Assembly: GCA_039916225.1 (NCBI GenBank)
Contig: JBDSLU010000155.1
Location: 1-9,138, forward strand
Direction of reading: 5' to 3'
Length of the DNA: 9,138 nucleotides
Origin: JBDSLU01 sp039916225
GTDB taxonomy: Bacteria; Acidobacteriota; Vicinamibacteria; Vicinamibacterales; Vicinamibacteraceae
The number at the start of each line of letters is the position of its first letter. Within the stretch, counting starts at the first letter, position 1. Of the stretch, positions 1-5,832 are shown piece by piece. The position numbers and the translations under genes were made by a program. Under the pieces are notes generated by a model. That model had not been told where the DNA came from, did not search any database, and saw only the letters and a list, made by a program, of their open reading frames with translations.

Positions 1-469
1 TCGACAGCCCCGCGAACACCGTCGGTCCGTGGCCGGCGATCCTGGGGTGCACCACGAACTCGTACTCGTCGATCAACCCCAGCTCCGCCAACGCCAGCGG
101 GAGCATCACGCCTCCCACGAACAGGCCTTTCCCCGACTCCTGTTTGAGCTGCTGAACGGCCGTCTGCAGATTCCCGCGGACGAGCTCCGCGTTCCAATCG
201 ACCCGGTCCAGGGTGCTCGACACGACGTACTTCCTGGCCGCGTCGATCGTCCGGGCGAACGGTTCCGTCCACTCTGGCATCGTGACCGTCCGGGTCGACA
301 GTCGCCACGCGGCCTCCATCATCTGGTACGTCACCCGGCCAAAAAGCAGCGCATCGGCCTGGCCGATGTTCTCGACCGCGTGTCGATGGACCTCTTCGTC
401 CGCGATTCCCTCGCGATGATCGCAGCACCCGTCCAGGGTGACGTTGATGGAATAGCGAAGGGGTCGCAT
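1..469 (-). CDS. Dihydrofolate-reductase-like protein (RibD C-terminal domain family), C-terminus cut by window edge
   Basis: The minus strand reads 156 residues from an ATG at 469-467 to the left edge without a stop. The sequence fits the small stand-alone DHFR-like proteins of the RibD C-terminal domain family. Visible landmarks are VTLDG (10-14), LLFGRVTYQMM (41-51), YVVSSTL (81-87), GLFVGGVMLPLAL (115-127), LIDEY (132-136) and HPRIAGHGPTVF (141-152). Family members are usually 180-200 residues, so about 25-45 residues probably lie outside the window. The fold binds NADPH and the family contains reductases, but most stand-alone members have no known substrate, so I do not assign a reaction. 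The ATG is chosen because the MRPLRYSINVTLDG start is typical of the family. The frame stays open for some codons upstream, and no clear Shine-Dalgarno sequence precedes the ATG. It lies 81 bp downstream of the peptidase gene on the same strand, behind a hairpin, so it is probably a separate unit of ordinary metabolism. Confidence 0.9.
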   Translation of the reverse strand, partial: MRPLRYSINVTLDGCCDHREGIADEEVHRHAVENIGQADALLFGRVTYQMMEAAWRLSTRTVTMPEWTEPFARTIDAARKYVVSSTLDRVDWNAELVRGNLQTAVQQLKQESGKGLFVGGVMLPLALAELGLIDEYEFVVHPRIAGHGPTVFAGLS

Positions 470-489
470 GGCGCAAGAGTAGCGCCGAG

Positions 490-518
490 GGCGTGGACCA
501 GCAAGGCTGGCCCACGCC
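490..518 (-). terminator. Strong hairpin after the peptidase gene; probable terminator without U-tract
   Basis: GGCGTGG (490-496) pairs with CCACGCC (512-518). After one A/C mismatch (497/511), CCAGC (498-502) pairs with GCTGG (506-510) across a 3-base AAG loop. That makes 12 base pairs with one internal mismatch. It begins about 30 bp past the stop codon of the 1,399-residue gene and ends 20 bp before the next ATG on the same strand. No T-run follows on either strand, so it is not a textbook intrinsic terminator. It may still stop or pause transcription, protect the 3' end of the long mRNA, or affect translation of the DHFR-like gene. Confidence 0.5.
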
Positions 519-550
519 GCGATCGATGTCGGTCAGCGGCTCGAGCGGGC

Positions 551-1078
551 CTAGAAATGCACGATCTGCGCGCGAAACGCCCCGCCGCCGGCGGCATCGC
601 CGATCGCCAGCTGCGTCAGCTTCTCCTGCAGCTCCGCGACCGACTCGGAATCGGGCGAGGGGGCATCCGGATCGGTGTCGAGGAAGAACGCCTGCGTGCC
701 ATCGGGCGTGCCGTCTCCTCGCAGGCCGATGAGCACGCGCGCATGGACGGAGAAGTTCGCGCCGGGCTCTTCGTCGGCCGTGATCCAGAGCGGGCCGTGC
801 GCGCGCAGTAACTGGTCGAAGCCCTGGACGCCGAAGCTCACCGGAGGTTCGGCCGTCAGGCCGAGGCGCTGCAGGAGCGCCGGCTTGTCGGCGCTCTTGA
901 GCCCTTGCTCCGCGATGAACGCATCGAGGAACTCCTGCCCGGCCTCGGTCAGCACACTCTCGACCGTCGCGTTCGTGTCCTTCTGCCACGAGACCAGGAT
1001 CGTCGCGACCGTGGCCCAGCAGGCCATCGCGTTCGCCTGCTTCAAGGGCCTCAGGCGACCCGGCACCTGGACATCGAT
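551..1078 (-). other. Papain-like (C39/C70-like) cysteine peptidase domain of the 1,399-residue protein
   Basis: Residues 1225-1399. The nucleophile is C1244 in ANAMACWATVATILVSW, codon at 1021-1019. Q1238 lies six residues before it, the same spacing as Gln19 and Cys25 of papain, and would form the oxyanion hole. H1336 sits in SVHARVLIGLRGDGTPDG, the usual HA(R/V)V...G(I/L).GDGT pattern of bacterial papain-like proteins of the AvrRpt2/C39-like group. D1358 or D1360 in FFLDTDPD would orient the histidine. About 175 residues is a normal size for the fold. All catalytic positions are present, so the domain is predicted to be active. The upstream paralogue lacks it completely. Confidence 0.85.
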
Positions 1079-4000
1079 GGCGGCCGGCCCGGTGTCGTCC
1101 TTCTCGATCGTGACGGTCTGCTTCCGATCGCCGACCTGGTCGGTCACCGACGTCTTCATCTTCGGTGACTTGGCGGCCGAACTCATCAGATCCTTGATCG
1201 ACTGCTTCTGCACCGGCTTCTCGCCAGTTCCGGCCGGCAGGCCAAGCGCCGTCTGGAATGCCTGTGCCGTCAGCTCCTTCTCGTCCTGGTCGTTGATCAG
1301 ACCGCGCTGCTTGGCGCTCTTGATGGCGTCGAGCGACCTGGGCAGCCCGCGGCGCGCTTCCTCGGCCTTCACGAAGCCGGCCGCGTCCTTGCCGAACGCC
1401 TCGGCCGTCTTGAGCGAGCTTTGCAGCGCCGACAACGCGTTGAGCTGGTTCTGCGCCAGGCCGGTGATGTCGCGGAAGGCATCGGCATGACCCAGGACCT
1501 GGAATGCGGCGCTGAGATCGGTCGGCGCCGGTGCCGCTGGGGCGTTCTGGAACGCGACGATCGGCGCCGCGAAGTCCTTCGGCGTGAGGACCGGCCCGGG
1601 CGTCTGCAGGCTTGCCGTCGAGACCGGCGCGATCGCCGTCGGGTCGTCCGGGCAGGGCTCCTGCTCCCACCGCCAGAAGCGGGTCTCGTCGATCTCCTCG
1701 CAGCTGTTGCAGTCGCCCATCACCGCTTCGGCGAAGACACCCTTCGTCGGCAGGCTCAATCGCAGCGGTCGCGGTGGTGTGAGCGGGGTGTAGAGATCGA
1801 GCAGCGTCGGCGGTCGCACTTCGCCCTCCTCAGGATTGAGGATGCGCTGCCGGTAGCGCGGATCCAGCTGATAGCCCGGAGCCACGGGCATCACCAGGCA
1901 GTTGCCGACGATGCCGACGATGCGGTTCTCGACTACGGAGGCGACGCTGCGGCCGTTGGTAAATGGAGCCTCGAACCCGTCGAGCAGCATGAAGCGGCGG
2001 CTGGCGTCCATCCGCCACCAGATCAGGCGATGGTAGTGTTCGAGGTTCTCGTTGAGATGGCGGAGGAGTTGGCGACGCTTGCCGAGATCCTCCTGGCGGG
2101 GGTTACGGCGCTCCAGGTCGGTGAATCGGGTCGTGTTGAGGAACAGCGGATCGCCGGCCTTGAGATCCGAGAACAGGCGCGGACTATGGTGCAGCGTCTC
2201 GGAATGGGTGTCGGCCGCGTACTGCATCGACGCGAGCTCGACGATCACCTGCGAGCCGGCCGGCAGCTCGAATCCGGTCGAGAACTCGAGCCCTTTGACC
2301 TGATTCCGCGGTAGCTGCGGCGTGGTGATCGTCGGGTTGACACGCACGAGGTGCCCCTTGCCCTCGCGGTAGGCGCCGACGAGCGTCACGTCGAGATGGG
2401 CGGGTTCCAAGGCGTCGTTGAGCCGCTTGAAGCGGGCCGAGATCGAGTCGATGAAGGCGCGGGCGATACGCGGCGCCAGATCGGCCTGGAAGCGCCGGTC
2501 GGCCTCCTGCTGGTTCTTCAGGTGGGTGTTGTAGAGCGTCTTGGCGAGCTGCGGTCCGAAGAACGGCCACACGTCGGCGAAGTAGTCGTCGATCGGCTCG
2601 TTCTCTTCAGGATCGCGCGGGCGGGCGATGCTGAGGCGGATGTTGAGCTCACCGCTCACCCGGCGCATGACTTGCTCGGCGTAGCTCGCGAGCGGGAAGT
2701 CGGTCCCCACGTAGCCGGATTGGATGCGCTCGATGGCGGCGAACCCCTCCGCCAGCTCCGGCTTGAGCAGGAACGGCTCGATAGCATCGCGCCAGCGCAG
2801 CACCTTGCTGTCGGTGAAGTCCGTCATCAGCAACGGAATGAACAGGCATTCGCGGACGCCGACCAGGCGCTGGTGGAGCTGGAAGTGCTGCAGGACCTCG
2901 AAGTACTCGATGGTGATGGCGTGGCCGTGATTGTGATTGGCCACCACCTCCGACTGGACCTGGTGCGTCTCACCCTGACGCACGCTCTGCACCACCGACA
3001 CCCGCTGGCTGCGCAGTGCCGAGGCCGATTGCGTGATGCGCTCGCGCAGCTGCTGCAGCGCGCTGGCCGTCAGGGAGCGCGAGCTGTCCTGCCACGCGTC
3101 GGATGAGGCGCCGCCCGCCCCGCCGCCGCCGCCGACGCCGAGGAAGCCCGCGCCGATCGGAATGCCCAGGCCGAAGCCCCCGCCCGCCGCCCAGACGTTC
3201 GAGCTCGAGCCGCCGCGCACGCTCTCGGTCAGCACCGACTTGACGATCTCGCTGATGCCGCGGTCGTGCTCCAATCGCGCGTCGAGCCGCTCCTCGAACA
3301 CCCGGCTCTCGGACCGGATCGCCGACTCGCGGCGATCCCAGTCCACGATCACGATCTCTTTCTTCTGGCACGGGGCGAGCGGCAGGCTGTAGACCAGGTC
3401 GCCCATCGAATAGCCGTCGGCCTTCCAGGTCTGGCGGAACTGGAGCATGTGGCCGTGCGCGATCGTCGCGGCTTGCGCCGAGCGGGGCAGGCCGTCCCAG
3501 TCGGCCGGATTGTCGGCCGTCATGTCGTGCCGTCCGCGCGGCGGCCGCCGGTCGCAGGCGATGATGTCCCTGAGGTAATTGAACGCCGACAGCCGCTCGG
3601 CGGCCATCAACTGGATCGGGGTGAACCCGTCGGGATCGCCGAGCACGCTGGCGAGCACGTCGGGCGAGATCCGCAACGTGTCCGACTCGAGGGTCTTGGC
3701 CACGCTCTCCGGATCCAGGTAGTTGCGCCAGCTGCCTGCGACCGCGGCGCCGCTCTGATCGAACGAAATCGACGGGGGTCGCTTGCCGAGCCGATCGGAG
3801 GTGCGGGCGGGCTGCAGCGTGGCATCGAGCGACTTGTAACCAAGGGCGAGCTGACCCGCGAGCTCGAGCACGGGCCTGGGCGGGCGCGGCGGCACGACAG
3901 GACGCTGTCCGAGGATGAACGGATCGGTCGTGCGGACGATGGTGAAGTACTGGTATTCCTCCAGCGTGCGGTTGGGCGTGTTCAGCTTGACGCAGCGGCC

Positions 4001-4750
4001 CGCCGCCGGATCCGTCGTGAAGACTTCCGGGGCGTTGACGAGATCATCGGGGTCCGGATCGCGCGGCAGACCGGGTTTCGGCGGCACCGGGGCGTCTGTC
4101 GGAATATCCACGAGCACGCGGACCTCCGGCGGAAGCCGGCGCTCGGCGCCGAGCGCGATCGCCGAACCGGAGGGGGCGACGTTACCCGCGACCTCCAGAC
4201 GGGCCGCGGTGAGGAACAGGCGCGGGTAGGGCATCGAGAAATACCCGGCGCGCGCCGCCTGCGCGACGCCCAACACGCTCTCGATGGGATCGGTCCCTCC
4301 GCCCGGCGTCAGCTCGCGGGTTCCGAACAGGATGACCTGCCGCCCGGCGAGCGTCGCCCGGCCGCTCCGTTCGATGAGATGACCGGTGAAGACCGTCGGC
4401 GCGTCGACGAACGGGTCTGGATGCTCGTCGAGCTCGAATGGGACGCTCGGTTGAACGTCGAGTCGGAGGGTCTGATTGGGAGGCGGCAGCGCCTCGCGCG
4501 TCTCCTGATGGAGGCTCACGCCACCAGGATCGAAGACCGCGATGCGAATGACGCCTACCGGCTGGGTGTCGTCTGGCATCTCCAGCACGAAGGTTCCGGC
4601 GTCGGCGGCTCGCGCGCGCGCCGAGAACGGGAACGTCTCCTCCGGTGCCGTCCCGGACGCTGGCCGTCGCCCGGCGTCGAACGCGAGCTCGACGGCGTAG
4701 TCCTGATAGCCGCTTGCTGCGCCACGTAGCCTTCCGCGAATGACTTTCAT
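551..4750 (-). CDS. 1,399-residue multidomain protein with C-terminal papain-like cysteine peptidase
   Basis: Complete gene from ATG (4750-4748) to TAG (553-551). Residues 1-100 and about 118-215 look like beta-sandwich, transthyretin or carboxypeptidase-regulatory-like domains (AGYFSMPYP at 168-176 is the typical strand-turn motif). Residues 240-1075 form a chassis of unknown function shared with the upstream paralogue: PNRTLEE (259-265), AHGHMLQFRQ (431-440), PLAPCQKK (457-464), a glycine-rich segment (513-548), NHNHGHA (605-611), RSVASVVEN (934-942), CNSCE (1014-1018) and FWRW...PCPDDP (1025-1037). A mainly helical linker (1076-1220) leads to a papain-like domain (1225-1399) with Q1238, C1244, H1336 and D1358 or D1360. 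No signal peptide or transmembrane helix is evident at the N-terminus. It starts 29 bp after the paralogue's stop and is probably co-transcribed, but its Shine-Dalgarno is weak. The peptidase call is solid at family level; substrate and biological role are unknown. A secreted or particle-delivered effector, or a self-processing protein, is possible but inferred. Confidence 0.93.
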   Translation of the reverse strand: MKVIRGRLRGAASGYQDYAVELAFDAGRRPASGTAPEETFPFSARARAADAGTFVLEMPDDTQPVGVIRIAVFDPGGVSLHQETREALPPPNQTLRLDVQPSVPFELDEHPDPFVDAPTVFTGHLIERSGRATLAGRQVILFGTRELTPGGGTDPIESVLGVAQAARAGYFSMPYPRLFLTAARLEVAGNVAPSGSAIALGAERRLPPEVRVLVDIPTDAPVPPKPGLPRDPDPDDLVNAPEVFTTDPAAGRCVKLNTPNRTLEEYQYFTIVRTTDPFILGQRPVVPPRPPRPVLELAGQLALGYKSLDATLQPARTSDRLGKRPPSISFDQSGAAVAGSWRNYLDPESVAKTLESDTLRISPDVLASVLGDPDGFTPIQLMAAERLSAFNYLRDIIACDRRPPRGRHDMTADNPADWDGLPRSAQAATIAHGHMLQFRQTWKADGYSMGDLVYSLPLAPCQKKEIVIVDWDRRESAIRSESRVFEERLDARLEHDRGISEIVKSVLTESVRGGSSSNVWAAGGGFGLGIPIGAGFLGVGGGGGAGGASSDAWQDSSRSLTASALQQLRERITQSASALRSQRVSVVQSVRQGETHQVQSEVVANHNHGHAITIEYFEVLQHFQLHQRLVGVRECLFIPLLMTDFTDSKVLRWRDAIEPFLLKPELAEGFAAIERIQSGYVGTDFPLASYAEQVMRRVSGELNIRLSIARPRDPEENEPIDDYFADVWPFFGPQLAKTLYNTHLKNQQEADRRFQADLAPRIARAFIDSISARFKRLNDALEPAHLDVTLVGAYREGKGHLVRVNPTITTPQLPRNQVKGLEFSTGFELPAGSQVIVELASMQYAADTHSETLHHSPRLFSDLKAGDPLFLNTTRFTDLERRNPRQEDLGKRRQLLRHLNENLEHYHRLIWWRMDASRRFMLLDGFEAPFTNGRSVASVVENRIVGIVGNCLVMPVAPGYQLDPRYRQRILNPEEGEVRPPTLLDLYTPLTPPRPLRLSLPTKGVFAEAVMGDCNSCEEIDETRFWRWEQEPCPDDPTAIAPVSTASLQTPGPVLTPKDFAAPIVAFQNAPAAPAPTDLSAAFQVLGHADAFRDITGLAQNQLNALSALQSSLKTAEAFGKDAAGFVKAEEARRGLPRSLDAIKSAKQRGLINDQDEKELTAQAFQTALGLPAGTGEKPVQKQSIKDLMSSAAKSPKMKTSVTDQVGDRKQTVTIEKDDTGPAAIDVQVPGRLRPLKQANAMACWATVATILVSWQKDTNATVESVLTEAGQEFLDAFIAEQGLKSADKPALLQRLGLTAEPPVSFGVQGFDQLLRAHGPLWITADEEPGANFSVHARVLIGLRGDGTPDGTQAFFLDTDPDAPSPDSESVAELQEKLTQLAIGDAAGGGAFRAQIVHF
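1079..4252 (-). repeat. Chassis copy 1 of a tandem gene duplication (in the peptidase gene)
   Basis: Codons 167-1224 of the 1,399-residue protein align along their whole length with the upstream gene, with only small insertions and deletions. From NHNH to CNSCE the residue offset stays constant. The best blocks are roughly two-thirds identical by eye, and much of the rest is around half. The copies are diverged at DNA level as well, so this is an old duplication and not an assembly artefact. Confidence 0.88.
3107..3214 (-). other. Glycine-rich hydrophobic segment, copy in the 1,399-residue protein
   Basis: Residues 513-548 are almost entirely Gly, Ala, Ser and hydrophobic residues (for example GFGLGIPIGAGFLGVGGGGG). 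They are followed by the conserved DAWQDSSR and a helical stretch rich in Gln, Arg and Ser. The paralogue has the matching segment at 7885-7980, so it is a kept part of the chassis. It could be a flexible loop, a Gly-zipper-like membrane-active segment or an assembly surface; nothing visible decides between these. Confidence 0.6.
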
Positions 4751-4779
4751 AGCGTGATCACTCTGCTCGCTTCGGGCGT
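4751..4779 (-). other. 29-bp junction between the two paralogues; ribosome binding region
   Basis: Only 29 bp separate the TAG of the upstream gene (4782-4780) from the ATG of the downstream gene (4750). No promoter-like pair and no hairpin with a T-run is visible, so the two genes are most likely one transcript. A GAG/AGAG stretch lies about 11-14 bases before the ATG, which makes a poor and distant Shine-Dalgarno. Translation of the second gene may therefore rely on ribosomes finishing the first. Confidence 0.55.
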
Positions 4780-5832
4780 CTACGTGACGACGACCGTGAC
4801 TTCGTCTGTGTCGCCAGTGGCATTGGTGACCGTGACGGTCGTTGTTCCGGCGGAAACCGGCTTGACCTTGGTTTGTGTCGCCGTTTGCCCGTTGAGCGTG
4901 ACTTTGGCATTGCTGGCCTGCCAGGAGGTACCACCCGCGGGGTTCGCGACCGTCAGCAGTCCGTCTGGGCCGCCTACCTGCAGCGCCAGGCTTCTGGGGC
5001 TGATCAGCGGATAGGCGAAATAGCGCGTGACGCCCGGGAACAACGTCGCGGGATGTGGAGCCGTCGCGGCGAGGGTTGCGTTGGCGGCGGTGTCGACAAT
5101 GTTGAAGATCCGGCTGCCATAGGCCTGGTTCGTTTCAACAGACGTGTGCGTGACGTCGTTCTCGCGCGGCGCATTGATCGGATTCGCGCGCAGGTGCGTG
5201 AGTCCTTTCTGCCAGTGACTGCCAAATCCTGCCGGGGCGGATGCCGGCGGGGGGATGATCCCTTCGTGCGCTTCCACATCCTGCCGGAGTTGGGCGATCG
5301 AGATGCGCCCGGCCGGAAGCGGGTTGCGGGCGTGGGCGCGATGGAACGGGTGACTCGGGTCATAGAGCGCATCGTTGCTGAACGCATGCACATTCCAACT
5401 GACCGGCTCACGCGGCAAGAACTGGAACCCCTGATTTGGCCCATCAAGGACGAGGCTCGTGTTGACGACCCTGTCCCCTCTGGTCGGCGTGAGGCCAAGG
5501 GCGGTCTGCTCTCGAGGCGGCTGCGCAAGCGTGCCGTTGCCCGATCGCCCCAGTGGAATGGCTGGCGCGTTCTCGGACCACTGTCGGGGCGTGACCACGA
5601 CGCTACGGGCCAGCGAGGTGGCCCTGCCCCCGACGGTGACATCGACCGAGATGCGGCCGCTCCGCACCATATTGCCTTCCCAGTGCGCCACATCGTTGTT
5701 GCCGGGCCTGGAGAACACGAACGATCCATCCCTGAATTTCCAGTTCGACATCGTCGCGCCGGCCGGGAGGTTCGTTATCTCGTAGCGTCCGGTCGTGCCT
5801 CGCAGGATGCTCGCCGGTCCCGCGAGAGCGGG
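4780..5832 (-). other. Unique C-terminal tail of the upstream paralogue: Ig-like, unassigned segment, Ig-like
   Basis: Three parts follow the shared linker. At 5832-5584 a beta-rich, Ig-like stretch has W...F...W.G....SG.ISVDVTVGG spacing and ends in VVVTPRQW. At 5583-5014 is a segment I cannot assign, with DGPNQGFQF, PSHPFHRAHARNP, DVEAHEG, GSHWQKGLTHLRANP and ENDVTHTS; it is rich in His and aromatic residues. At 5013-4783 an Ig-like domain ends in repeated TVTVTN/EVTVVVT strands, as in bacterial Big-type domains. No HExxH or papain-type motif is present. The final domain could bind a surface or carbohydrate, but that is only by analogy with such domains. Confidence 0.6.

Noticed and set aside
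470..550. Promoter for the DHFR-like gene (TTGCTG, 16 bases, CTACTC on the minus strand)
   Set aside because: Both boxes match the consensus poorly and the first overlaps the hairpin stem; not enough to call.
29..811. 260-codon plus-strand frame at the left end
   Set aside because: It is antisense to the DHFR-like gene and to the catalytic part of the peptidase domain, both of which have clear family motifs on the minus strand.
3107..3214. Glycine-rich run as a transmembrane helix
   Set aside because: Too many glycines and no continuous 18-20 residue hydrophobic helix; kept as a glycine-rich segment of unknown role.
3266..4729. 487-codon open frame on the plus strand opposite the N-terminal half of the peptidase gene
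   Set aside because: Same reasons: Arg-rich, low-complexity composition, no domain, and the opposite frame carries the conserved chassis.
5260..5268. HEG in the upstream tail as a zinc metallopeptidase motif
   Set aside because: HExxH is not formed (His-Glu-Gly-Ile-Ile), and no third ligand pattern of a known zincin is visible.
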